Source of the DNA: Chloroflexota bacterium
Lineage (GTDB): Bacteria > Chloroflexota > UBA6077 > JACCZL01
Direction of reading: 5' to 3'
Length of the DNA: 39,893 nucleotides
NCBI GenBank assembly: GCA_020845495.1
Contig: JADLFM010000176.1
Location: forward strand, 1 to 39,893
Position numbers and translations under genes: made by a program. Of the stretch, positions 17,903 through 26,182 are shown in pieces (within the stretch, counting starts at the first letter, position 1; every line of letters begins with the position of its first letter). The notes under the pieces are model-generated. The model was not told where the DNA came from, did no database searches, and was given only the letters and a program-made list of their open reading frames with translations.

Positions 17903-20542
17903 ATGGCGTCGTCAGCCCTTTCGTCTCGGTGTATTGCCCTCTGGACCGCCTGGGTGCTGTTAGCGTCTCCTGCATCCGCGCAGCCGACGGATCCCGCCAA
18001 GCTACTCGAAGAAGCCGACCGCCTCGCGTGGATGAAGTCCTGGGCGCGAGCCGAGCCGCTCTTCGCGGAGGCCGAGAAGGCGTTCGCAGCCAAGGGCGAC
18101 CGCCTGAACACCCTCCACGCCCAGGTGAGTCGTCTGCGCTCGCAACTCGCTCGACGGCCAGTTCCGGAGGTCTCGCGTCGGCTGGGCGACTACCTCGACA
18201 ACCCCTCGGTCCAGGGCGACGACCGGCTGCTCCTTCGAGTCCTCGTCGCGAAGGGCGAGACAGACGAGGACCTCGACCCAGCGTCGGCTCGGAAGTCGTG
18301 GCAGGCCGCCCTCACACTCGCCGAGAAGCTCGGCGAGGCGGCGACCGCCAACCGGGCCCGCGGCGAACTCGGTGTCGTCGCGGCCCTGCTCGGCGAGGTG
18401 GGTGCCAGCGTGATCCAGCTCGGGACCGCGCTCAAGGTTGCCCAGGCAAATGGAGACATGCCGTCGGTCGTCAGGTGGTTGACGCTCTTCGGACGCGGGT
18501 TCGCCGAGATGGACCGCGCCGCCGATGCCGTCGGCTACTACGACCGGGCGCTCACGGCCGCCGCCACGGTCCCCGAGCTGACCTTTCCCGTGATGACCTA
18601 CCTTGGAAAGGGCGAGGCGCTGGTCAAGCTTGGACGGTTGTCCGAGGCGGAGGTGACGCTCACGAAGGGACTGGACAGCGCGGCGCAGCAAGGCTCGTTG
18701 GCCTACCAGGCAGAGCTCTCGCTCAAGCTGGCTGTGCTGGCAGAGGAGCGGAAGGCGCCGCAGGATGCAAGGCGACTTCTGACGAACGCGCGGGACTTCG
18801 CTCAACGCGCGGGCGCCAGCCGCATTCTCGCGCAGGTTGCGCTCGAGGGCGGGCGCATTCTGCGCGCGCAGAGCCAGCTCGCCGAGGCATCCGCTCTCCT
18901 GGAGAGCGGGATCGCGGTCGCTCGAACGATGCAGGAGCGGATGGCGCTGCCGAGACTCCTCGCGGAACTCGCAGAGGTGCGCGCGTCCGAGCGCCGCTTC
19001 GTGGATGCGGCGGATCTGCTGGAAGAGGGCAGCGACCTGCTCGAAGGGCTTCTCAGCAAGGCGAGCAGTCCGTGGGTTCAGGGGCGGATCATCAACGGCG
19101 CGCGCGACATCATGCTCGCCAGGATCAGGCTCGAGGGCATGCGAGGGCCAGCTGCGGCGCGACTGTTCGCGATCATCGAGCAGGCCCGTGGACGTGCCTT
19201 GCTCGAACTGCTTCGGGCGCGACCGGTGGCTGCGGTCGCACAGCCTGCCGCACTACGGAAGCAAGAGCAAGAAATCGCGAAGCTGCAGCGGCAGTTGTTC
19301 CAGCCGATGAGTCGCGCGGCCCGGCGACGCCTGCTGGATCGGATTCTCGCGGCCGAGGAAGCTCTCGCGCCGATGGCCACCGAAGTCTTCGACCGGACGC
19401 GCCGCTCGGCGGTGACGGGCGAGACGACGTTGACATCGTTTCAGCAAGCGCTGAAGCCGAACGAGCTCTTCGTCGCGTTCGCCTTGGTCGACCCGCAGTC
19501 GTTCGTCGTGATTGCTAGCAGCCAATCTGCGCGCGTGCAGACGCTCGAAGGGCGAGCAGCGGTGCGGCGTACCATCGAGGAACTGCTCGACGCCATTCGA
19601 GGCGGCCGAGACTCCGCGACGGCAGCAATCAGGCTGGGGTCAGCGCTCTTGAGCGGCGTGAAGGAACTCTCGGAGCACGACGCGCTCGTCGTCAGCCCGG
19701 ACGCCGAGTTGCACCAAGTCCCGTTCGAACTACTGGATGCAGGATCCGGCAAGGCCCTCCTGCAGTCGCACTCGGTGTCGTACGTCCCATCGGCGTCGGT
19801 ACTGTCCCTGGTCAGGGCGCGCCGCCGAGTGGCCACCCATCGACCGGCACTCGCCGTGAGTTCGTCGCCGGAGGCCGGGCCGCCGGCGAACAACACGTCG
19901 GTGTCGAGGAGTGTGTTCGATCTCGACGGGTCGCAACTGCGCCCGCTGCCCTCCGCGAACGACGAAGCACGAGCCGTCGCGGCGGCGATGGGTGAGAAGT
20001 CGACGCTGTTGTTGGGCGAAGCGGCCACCGAGGCTGCAATCAGGCACTTGCCGCTGCAGGACTACCGGCTCGTTCACTTCGCGGTGCACGGCATCCCCAG
20101 CACCAGATTCCCGGCGCGATCAGCGCTCCTCGTGCGGCCGGCCGGCGACGACGATGGGCTGCTTCAGGCGCGGGAGATACTGGGCCTCCGGTTCGGGGCG
20201 GACCTGGTGACACTGTCGGCCTGCGACACAGGCAGCGGCTCGCTACACGAGCAGGAAGGCGTCACGAGCCTCGTTCGTCCGTTCCTCGCCGCGGGAGCAC
20301 GCGCAGTCGTCGCCAACCTGTGGGCTGCCGAGGACAAGTTCAGTCTGACGATGATGCGGGAGTTCTACCGGCAGCTGTCGACGGGGGCCGCGGTTGGTGA
20401 GGCGCTGAGGCGTGCGAAGCTGCGCATGCTGGAGATGTTTGGCCCGGAGGCCGTGCCGAGACTCTGGAGCGGCGTGCTCGCGTATGGTGATGCTGGAGTC
20501 CGCGTGGTGGACGTCGGCCCGCAGCAAGAGGACAAGAGATGA
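17903..20542 (+). CDS. Secreted TPR-CHAT domain protein (caspase-like peptidase)
   Basis: An 879-residue protein. Residues 1-26 are a Sec signal peptide (hydrophobic core IALWTAWVLLASPASA, then AQP). Residues ~30-420 are alpha-helical tetratricopeptide-like repeats rich in Ala, Leu and Glu. A coiled-coil linker follows near 450-500. The C-terminal CHAT domain carries the catalytic pair His729 (VHFAVHG) and Cys774 (LSACDTG). It ends with the family segment ARAVVANLWAAEDKFS. CHAT domains are caspase/separase-related proteases or platforms regulated by adjoining TPRs. With a signal peptide it should act in the periplasm or on the envelope, unlike the cytoplasmic CHAT proteins of CRISPR systems. 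Its stop overlaps the S41 start by four bases, so the two are probably one functional unit. Confidence 0.88.
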   Translation: MASSALSSRCIALWTAWVLLASPASAQPTDPAKLLEEADRLAWMKSWARAEPLFAEAEKAFAAKGDRLNTLHAQVSRLRSQLARRPVPEVSRRLGDYLDNPSVQGDDRLLLRVLVAKGETDEDLDPASARKSWQAALTLAEKLGEAATANRARGELGVVAALLGEVGASVIQLGTALKVAQANGDMPSVVRWLTLFGRGFAEMDRAADAVGYYDRALTAAATVPELTFPVMTYLGKGEALVKLGRLSEAEVTLTKGLDSAAQQGSLAYQAELSLKLAVLAEERKAPQDARRLLTNARDFAQRAGASRILAQVALEGGRILRAQSQLAEASALLESGIAVARTMQERMALPRLLAELAEVRASERRFVDAADLLEEGSDLLEGLLSKASSPWVQGRIINGARDIMLARIRLEGMRGPAAARLFAIIEQARGRALLELLRARPVAAVAQPAALRKQEQEIAKLQRQLFQPMSRAARRRLLDRILAAEEALAPMATEVFDRTRRSAVTGETTLTSFQQALKPNELFVAFALVDPQSFVVIASSQSARVQTLEGRAAVRRTIEELLDAIRGGRDSATAAIRLGSALLSGVKELSEHDALVVSPDAELHQVPFELLDAGSGKALLQSHSVSYVPSASVLSLVRARRRVATHRPALAVSSSPEAGPPANNTSVSRSVFDLDGSQLRPLPSANDEARAVAAAMGEKSTLLLGEAATEAAIRHLPLQDYRLVHFAVHGIPSTRFPARSALLVRPAGDDDGLLQAREILGLRFGADLVTLSACDTGSGSLHEQEGVTSLVRPFLAAGARAVVANLWAAEDKFSLTMMREFYRQLSTGAAVGEALRRAKLRMLEMFGPEAVPRLWSGVLAYGDAGVRVVDVGPQQEDKR

Positions 20543-21765
20543 CAGCTCTGACCGAAGCTCAGCGTCGCACGGTCTTTGACAAGATCCTCGAGCTAATCGA
20601 CACGAAGTTCGCCGGCCCGGAGCCGGACACGCGCAAGCTACGCGAGACGCACGAGGCCGGCATCGTCGGCAGCCAGACGAGCGAGGCCTTCGAGGAGGGC
20701 GTGGACGCGCTGCTGCGGGCACTCGGTACGAGCCACACGGGCTTCTTCCACGAAAGCCGTCCTCGCGCGACTGGCCGAATCGCGATGGCGGCGACACTGA
20801 TGAAGGCAAGCACCGGCGACGGTGAGCGGTGGGTGTTTCAGGACGTGCACCCTGGCGGCGTCGCCGCGGCGGCCGGCATCTCGCCAGGCGACGTGCTGGT
20901 CGCGATCGACGGTAAGGAAGTCGTGCCGCCGACGGCCATCCCGTTTCAGCTCGGACACTCGTACGGCCTGACGGTCAGGAAGGCCGATGGCACAACGGCT
21001 CGGCCGACCCTTGCCATTCCAGGCTCCAAAGAGAAGCAGCGTCCCATCGTCGTGCCTGACCAAGTCGTCACGGCTCGGAAGCTCGAACCGAACGTCGGCT
21101 ACGTGCGCGTCAGCATGTTCCCAGGAGTGCTCGGCATCGACGTCGCGCGCGACATGACGCGGGCCATCTCCGACCTCGCCTGCCCACGCCTCGTGATCGA
21201 CCTGCGCGGCAACACGGGCGGTGGCATCGGGTGCCTGCGCCTCATGAGCCACCTCTGTCCAGACCGCCGCGGTGTCGGGTACTCCGTCACGCGCGATGTC
21301 GCGAAGAAGGGCTACGACAAGGAGCGGTTGCCGCAGTTCGACGGGATCCCCTCGTCGAAGTGGGGCATTCTGCCGCTGGCTTTGAAGTTCGGCTTCGCGG
21401 GCAGGTCCGTTGCGGTGTTCACGGAAGCGCTCGGTCTGAAGGCCCACCACGGGAACGTGGCGATGGTGGTGAACGAGCACTCTGCCAGCGCCGCGGAGAT
21501 GGTCGCGGCGTTTGCGTCCGAGTACAAGCTCGCCACCTTGGTGGGGACCAAGACTGCCGGAAGGCTGGTCGCCACAGGCGCTTTCAAGGTGGGGTTCGGC
21601 TACAGGGTCGCGTTGCCCGTTGCCAAGTACTACACCTGGCACGGGACGGACATGGAGGGGAGAGGCGTCGAGCCGGACATGTCTGTGGCCGCCGACGTGG
21701 ACCTGCTACAACGGGGCGACGATGGCCAGCTCGTGCAGGCCGTTCAGGGTCTGCTGCGGACGTAG
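20539..21765 (+). CDS. PDZ-containing S41 family peptidase
   Basis: A 408-residue C-terminal-processing-type protease. A PDZ domain lies near residues 85-160 (VHPGGVAAAAGISPGDVLVAIDG). The S41 catalytic domain follows, with ARLVIDLRGNTGG-like LVIDLRGNTGGGIG at ~213-226. The serine nucleophile is S317 in VVNEHSASAAEM and the general-base lysine is K338 in LVGTKTAG. These enzymes cut near the C-termini of exported proteins. Unlike most S41 proteases, no signal peptide is visible at the N-terminus. Export by another route, a cytoplasmic role or a wrong start are possible, but the ATGA overlap with the CHAT gene strongly supports this start. The two peptidases may form a cascade. Confidence 0.9.
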   Translation: MTALTEAQRRTVFDKILELIDTKFAGPEPDTRKLRETHEAGIVGSQTSEAFEEGVDALLRALGTSHTGFFHESRPRATGRIAMAATLMKASTGDGERWVFQDVHPGGVAAAAGISPGDVLVAIDGKEVVPPTAIPFQLGHSYGLTVRKADGTTARPTLAIPGSKEKQRPIVVPDQVVTARKLEPNVGYVRVSMFPGVLGIDVARDMTRAISDLACPRLVIDLRGNTGGGIGCLRLMSHLCPDRRGVGYSVTRDVAKKGYDKERLPQFDGIPSSKWGILPLALKFGFAGRSVAVFTEALGLKAHHGNVAMVVNEHSASAAEMVAAFASEYKLATLVGTKTAGRLVATGAFKVGFGYRVALPVAKYYTWHGTDMEGRGVEPDMSVAADVDLLQRGDDGQLVQAVQGLLRT

Positions 21766-21778
21766 TGGCACTGCTCTA

Positions 21779-21985
21779 TCAACCGCCGGACGACCCACGG
21801 GCCTGCTGGTCCTGCCAGTGTCGTTTGACGTTCCTGACAACGTCCGGTACGTGCCGAGCCAGATCTCGAGCGCTCGTCGCGAGCTGCTGATGCTCCACGT
21901 TAGCGGAGTTCCTCAAGACCCGCTCAACGCGCTCGAGGAACGCGGCGATGTCCTCGATCTGCCACACAACAGTTCCCTTGCTCAT
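21779..21985 (-). CDS. Small helical hypothetical protein, 68 residues
   Basis: I do not recognise this protein. It is 68 residues long, predicted mostly alpha-helical and without Cys or a signal peptide. It has a heptad-like stretch (IEDIAAFLERVERVLRNS) and a His-Gln pair in the middle. A good ribosome binding site (AAGGGAGATACTG before the ATG at 21985) makes it a credible gene. It is transcribed toward the S41 gene, whose stop is 13 bases away. Small size and helicity suggest a protein-protein interaction role, but nothing in the context fixes it. Confidence 0.6.
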   Translation of the reverse strand: MSKGTVVWQIEDIAAFLERVERVLRNSANVEHQQLATSARDLARHVPDVVRNVKRHWQDQQARGSSGG

Positions 21986-22104
21986 CAGTATCTCCCTTCG
22001 TCCCTGTCGGTTCAGGCGGCCTTCTTGTCATCGCGCCCGTCGACGCACTCTCGATCGGAGCGGCGAGGCTCCACGATGACACTCCGACACATCTTGTGAC
22101 GCCG

Positions 22105-22761
22105 TCAAGAAGCAGGATGGGGCTGCGGGATCGCTTTGGGTACCCCGTTCAGGGGCTTCCGCAATGTCGCGACCCGGTACAGCCGTCCAAAAGCGGCAGG
22201 CTCGTCGGACTCCACGGCGAGCGTTGTTGCGGCTACGATCGGCCCCAACCTCCGATTCATGTCCGAGAAGAGCAACGCTGCCAACACGTTGAGAACCCGG
22301 CGCGGTACCGACGGCCGCTCGTCGTCGGGAAGGAACTTGTCGAAGACAGCAACGCGCCCCCCTGGCATCAGCACACGCTCGGCCTCGCGGAGCCCGACGG
22401 CTGGCTCCGGCATCACCGCCAGAATCAAGTGCATGACGACCGCGTCGAAGTGCCAATCGGGGAACGACAGGTCTCGGGCGTCCATCACTCGCGCGTCCAC
22501 GTCCACCGCGAGCTCGCTCGCGCGCGCTCGGAGCCGTGCCAGCATCGCTGGCGTCACGTCAACGGCAACGACGCGAACACCTTGAGGCACGTGCGGAAGG
22601 TCAAGTCCCGTTCCCGCCCCAACGATGAGCACGCGTTCGCCTGGACTGAGATCGAGACTCCGGATGGACCGACGTCTCGCCTCGTCGAACGCCGGGAGTC
22701 GTCGCAGGAGAGCGTCGTAGACGCCCGCCCAGACCGTATAGCGCATTCGGTTCCAGTTCAC
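22105..22761 (-). CDS. Class I SAM-dependent methyltransferase (UbiE/PmtA-like)
   Basis: A 218-residue methyltransferase when started from the GTG at 22761. That start has GGAGG six bases upstream and gives the family-typical opening NRMRYTVWAGVYDALLR. Motif I is LIVGAGTGLDLPHVP. An acidic motif II follows (VRVVAVDVTPAMLARLRAR), and the post-motif region reads DAVVMHLILAVMPEPAVGLREAERVLMPGG. The overall layout resembles phosphatidylethanolamine N-methyltransferase and UbiE/arsenite-methyltransferase-like enzymes. It lacks the cysteine set of ArsM, so arsenic methylation is unlikely. A longer frame back to 23031 exists but overlaps the lipoprotein gene and encodes an improbable Ser/Arg-rich extension. 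The substrate is unknown. Confidence 0.82.
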   Translation of the reverse strand: MNWNRMRYTVWAGVYDALLRRLPAFDEARRRSIRSLDLSPGERVLIVGAGTGLDLPHVPQGVRVVAVDVTPAMLARLRARASELAVDVDARVMDARDLSFPDWHFDAVVMHLILAVMPEPAVGLREAERVLMPGGRVAVFDKFLPDDERPSVPRRVLNVLAALLFSDMNRRLGPIVAATTLAVESDEPAAFGRLYRVATLRKPLNGVPKAIPQPHPAS

Positions 22762-22870
22762 CGCGCCCTCCGCCGTGGGCTCCAGGAGTGAGGCACTCGG
22801 CCACCAGTCTGACGCGTGCCGTCGGGTGCAGACGCGCCGCCTGCCACTCAGGTTCGCAGGTATTGCGAGA

Positions 22871-23488
22871 CTACCGCAACGTCCAGCGGGCAGGGCCAGT
22901 GCCGCCGGTGACGACCTGCAGCAGTTCGGACGAGGCGCGGTCGTAGAGCTGGTCGAACGCGTCGCTGACGGACGGTCGGCCGTGGGCAACAGCCACATGC
23001 TTCGACGGCAGCGTCTTGACCGCAATGACATCGCCGCTGCGACCGTCGATCAGCACCAGGCGCACGTCGAGTGACACGGTTTCGTGCACATCGGCTCGAC
23101 GGCCCGCTCGGTACGTCGGCCGCCTGGTTGGATAGTCGTAGCGGATGGTACCGGTCACCACCAGAGGCGAGTATTCGCCCACAAGTGGCGCGTATCGCTC
23201 GCTGGTGAAGATCTGCCCCTCTTCTGTCAGCCGGAGCGGCGTCTCGCTAAGCACGCGTGCCGTCGTTTGGGTCCGGAGCGCCGTGCGCACCTGCTCGACA
23301 ACCGCCGCGTTGACGTCGAAATCGCGGCGTTCAGGGGCGACGAAGCCGGCGACCCAGATGCTGCGGAACTCAAGTGGCTCAGCGGAGATCGGCCGGGGGG
23401 CCGGCACCAGCTCTGGCGGCAGCGTGGCGCATCCCACGAGACTGCCCACGCAGGCGAGGACGACGACGAAGAGCGCTGAGTTGCGCAT
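22871..23488 (-). CDS. Outer-membrane-type lipoprotein, hypothetical
   Basis: A 205-residue lipoprotein with signal peptide MRNSALFVVVLACVGSLVGC and lipobox LVGC, so lipidation is expected at Cys20. The mature part alternates beta-strand segments and resembles the alpha/beta fold of LpoB/CsgG-like or DUF4136-type envelope lipoproteins (for example LVVTGTIRYDYPTRRPTY and LDVRLVLIDGRSGDVIAVKT). I cannot assign it to one family. It is followed by the methyltransferase gene 109 bases downstream on the same strand. The P-type ATPase gene upstream ends 139 bases before it. No link to metal resistance is evident from the sequence. Confidence 0.75.
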   Translation of the reverse strand: MRNSALFVVVLACVGSLVGCATLPPELVPAPRPISAEPLEFRSIWVAGFVAPERRDFDVNAAVVEQVRTALRTQTTARVLSETPLRLTEEGQIFTSERYAPLVGEYSPLVVTGTIRYDYPTRRPTYRAGRRADVHETVSLDVRLVLIDGRSGDVIAVKTLPSKHVAVAHGRPSVSDAFDQLYDRASSELLQVVTGGTGPARWTLR

Positions 23489-23627
23489 CGATCACTCCTG
23501 CGCGTGTTTGCGTCGGGGGCAGCGAGTCAAGCAGGCCATGAGAATGCTCGGCGACGTCGAACACGGCGGCAGCCGCACGGACGGGGTTTGTGGGTTCCAT
23601 GGGCGAGTCCGGGCGTGCATGGCTCCG

Positions 23628-25772
23628 TCAGCGGAGCAGTCGAAGGGCATTCGCAATCACCGCGAGCGACACGCCCATGTCCGACGCAATGGCGGCCCAG
23701 AGCGAGGCGTCCCCGAAGAGCGTCAACAGGACGAAGAGTGCCTTGACGCCGAGGGAGAGCGCGATGTTCTGGCGGATGATCCGCATGGTGCGTCGGGAGT
23801 GCTGAATGAGCCACGGCACCTTGGCCAGGTCGTCTGACATGAGGGCGATGTCAGCCGTCTCGATGGCCGCATCGCTCCCCGCGACGCCCATGGCGATCCC
23901 GAGCGTGGCCCGCGCCATCGCCGGCGCGTCGTTGATCCCGTCGCCGATCATCGCCACCGCGCCGTGTTTCGCCACCAAGGCCTCGACAGCGGCGACCTTG
24001 TCGGCCGGCAGCAACTCCGCCATCACCTCCGAGACGCCGGCCTGCGTCGCAATCGCCTCGGCTGTCGGGCGATTGTCGCCGGTCAGCATCACCACCGGGG
24101 CCACACCGAGGCGGCCCAGTTCGCGAATTGCGTCCCGTGTCGTGGGCCGGATGGCGTCGGCGAGCGCCACCATGCCGCACACGTGATCTCGGTTGCCGAT
24201 GACGACCGTGCTGTGACCGGTGCGTGACAACCGCACGAGCTCGTCGTGCACAGTCACGGTTTCCTGTCCGCGCTCTTCCAGATAGCGATGGGAGCCGAGC
24301 CAGTACGGGATGCCGTCAATGGTGCCGGTCGCCCCTTTGCCAGGGACGACGACGAAGTCGAGGACCGTTGCTGGCGTGACCCGGTCGGCGTCTGCTCGCG
24401 CCAGAATGGCGCGAGCCAGCGGGTGGTCACTATGCGTCTCGAGCCCCGCGGCAATCGCCAGCAGCTCTCGTTCCGTGTGCCCACTGTGCGGCAGCACACT
24501 CACCACCGTCGGGCGTCCTTCCGTCAACGTGCCGGTCTTGTCGAGCGCAATCGCCTTGAGCGTCGCGGGCGCCTCCACGAAGGCGCCACCCTTGATGAGC
24601 ACGCCGTTGCGCGCGGCAGCGGCCAGCGCCGCTACGACACTGACCGGGGTGGAGATCACCAACGCGCACGGGCAGCCGATAACCAGCAGGACAAGCGCAC
24701 TATAGAACCACGCGGTCCACGTGCCGCTGATGAGCGGCCCGACGATCGCCACGAACCCCGCGAGCGCGAACACCGCCGGGGTGTACACGCGCGCGAAGCG
24801 ATCGACCCACTGCTCGACCGGTGCGCGTCGCTCCTGCGCCGACTCGATCAGGCGAATGATGTGCGCCAGCGTCGTATCGCCCGCGACTTTCGTGGCCTCG
24901 ATCTCGAGGGCACCGTCTCCGTTGATGGTGCCGGCGAAGACCTCTGTCGCGGGTTCCTTCAACACTGGGACGCTCTCGCCCGTGATGGGGGCCTGATTGA
25001 CCGCGCTCGTGCCCGCGACGACACGACCGTCCAGGGGGATCCGCTCGCCGGGACGCACGGCGAAGCGGTCACCGACGCTCACTTCCGTTGGGCGAACCTC
25101 CACGTACCCTTGCGGTCGCACGAGCCTGACGGTCTCAGGTGTGAGCTTCAGCAAGGCCTCGACCGCCCGCCGCGCCCGACCCACGCTCCAGGCCTCGAGC
25201 GCCAGCGACACGGCGAAGAGGAACGACACGGTGGCGGCCTCGAACCATTCCCCGATGCCGATCGCGCCGATCACCGCGATCGTCATCAACAGGTTCATGT
25301 CCGGCCGACGCGTGCGCAACGCAAACCAGGCACGCGGGAGGATGAACCACACACCCGCCACGACCGCGACTGCGTAGACGACCTGGGCAGCGACCGGTAC
25401 GCCGTGCACCACTCCCGGGGCCTCTGCCCCAAGTGCGGCGCGGACCCCACCCGCCAGGACGGCGTGCACGACGAACCCGACGACCGTGCACAGGCCACTG
25501 ATGGCCGTGAACACGGTCCGCGTCATCGGCCGGCGTCGCGGCCCGTCCGACGGTGGGACATCTGCCCAGGGCTCCGCACGCATGCCCGTCTGCGACACGG
25601 CGCCGACGACGGTGTCTACCGTGACCCCTGGAGGGAGGGACACGGACATGCGGCCCTTCAGGATGTCGAAGGTCAGGTGTTCTTCGCCGCCGACCAGCGG
25701 CCCGAGCTGCCGCCGGAGCACGGCGACCTCCTCGGCGCAGTCCATGCCGTGAATCTTGAGTTGGACGGTCAC
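23628..25772 (-). CDS. P1B-type heavy-metal-translocating ATPase (Zn/Cd/Pb class)
   Basis: A 714-residue metal-exporting P-type ATPase of the inner membrane. The chosen GTG start at 25772 has GAGGAGG upstream and begins directly with an N-terminal HMA-like domain whose metal site reads GMDCAEEV (CxxE rather than CxxC). Then come the TGES actuator motif, the transmembrane C367-P-C369 motif (IGCPCALVIS), the phosphorylated aspartate D411 in DKTGTLTEG, the HP motif (SDHPLARA) and the hinge GDGINDAPA. CPC with a DK-type environment fits Zn/Cd/Pb export, as in ZntA/CadA. It lies 32 bases after the PII-like gene at the end of the Czc operon. The frame is open much further upstream, but that part lies inside PII and czcA. 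Confidence 0.93.
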   Translation of the reverse strand: MTVQLKIHGMDCAEEVAVLRRQLGPLVGGEEHLTFDILKGRMSVSLPPGVTVDTVVGAVSQTGMRAEPWADVPPSDGPRRRPMTRTVFTAISGLCTVVGFVVHAVLAGGVRAALGAEAPGVVHGVPVAAQVVYAVAVVAGVWFILPRAWFALRTRRPDMNLLMTIAVIGAIGIGEWFEAATVSFLFAVSLALEAWSVGRARRAVEALLKLTPETVRLVRPQGYVEVRPTEVSVGDRFAVRPGERIPLDGRVVAGTSAVNQAPITGESVPVLKEPATEVFAGTINGDGALEIEATKVAGDTTLAHIIRLIESAQERRAPVEQWVDRFARVYTPAVFALAGFVAIVGPLISGTWTAWFYSALVLLVIGCPCALVISTPVSVVAALAAAARNGVLIKGGAFVEAPATLKAIALDKTGTLTEGRPTVVSVLPHSGHTERELLAIAAGLETHSDHPLARAILARADADRVTPATVLDFVVVPGKGATGTIDGIPYWLGSHRYLEERGQETVTVHDELVRLSRTGHSTVVIGNRDHVCGMVALADAIRPTTRDAIRELGRLGVAPVVMLTGDNRPTAEAIATQAGVSEVMAELLPADKVAAVEALVAKHGAVAMIGDGINDAPAMARATLGIAMGVAGSDAAIETADIALMSDDLAKVPWLIQHSRRTMRIIRQNIALSLGVKALFVLLTLFGDASLWAAIASDMGVSLAVIANALRLLR

Positions 25773-25804
25773 CGTGCCTCCTCTCGCACCACTGATGGAC
25801 GAGG

Positions 25805-26167
25805 TCACGGACGGACGGCGGCCTCGCCGCTCGCCCCCGTCCGAATCCGTTGGGCCTGCACCACCGGGCTCACGAAGATCTTGCCGTCTCCCGCATTCCC
25901 CGTGCGTGCCGCGGCGCGGATGGCCTCCACGATGGTCGGCATGTCCGTCGTGCGGCAGTAGATCTCCAACCGCGTCTTCTGCTCGAAGGCGTCCACCTCG
26001 GTCCGCTCGCCGGGCTGCGGAGGGTGCGCCCCCGTGCATCCGACGCCCCGCACCTCGGAGACGCTCACGCCCGGACACCCGTCGATCCGGCGCAGCGCAT
26101 CCACGACTGGCTCGAGTTGGAAGGGCTGAATGAACGCGACCACCAACGACAGGGCGTGGGTTTCCAT
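25805..26167 (-). CDS. PII-like signalling protein associated with RND metal efflux
   Basis: A 120-residue PII-superfamily protein (ferredoxin-like fold trimer). It starts with ALSLVVAFIQPFQLEPVVDALRRI, matching the PII beta1-alpha1. The T-loop region is VRGVGCTGAHPPQPGERTEVD and lacks the uridylylated Tyr of GlnB. Beta-strand 3 onward reads RLEIYCRTTDMPTIVEAI, and the C-terminal part includes TGNAGDGKIFVSPV (B-loop-like nucleotide site). PII-like proteins encoded next to CzcA-type pumps are known and are thought to tune metal efflux rather than nitrogen. Cys and His in the T-loop could bind metal. The spacing is 15 bases from czcA and 32 from the ATPase gene. GlnB/GlnK function is unlikely here. 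Confidence 0.85.
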   Translation of the reverse strand: METHALSLVVAFIQPFQLEPVVDALRRIDGCPGVSVSEVRGVGCTGAHPPQPGERTEVDAFEQKTRLEIYCRTTDMPTIVEAIRAAARTGNAGDGKIFVSPVVQAQRIRTGASGEAAVRP

Positions 26168-26182
26168 GCCTGTGCTCCTGGC

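Noticed and set aside
17842..19518. 558-residue plus-strand frame inside the CHAT gene
   Set aside because: Arg/Gly/Ala-rich frame in the wrong phase of the CHAT gene, which has a signal peptide, TPRs and the intact catalytic dyad.
22762..23031. N-terminal extension of the SAM methyltransferase
   Set aside because: It overlaps the lipoprotein gene, has a Ser/Arg-rich composition, and the GTG at 22761 has GGAGG upstream.
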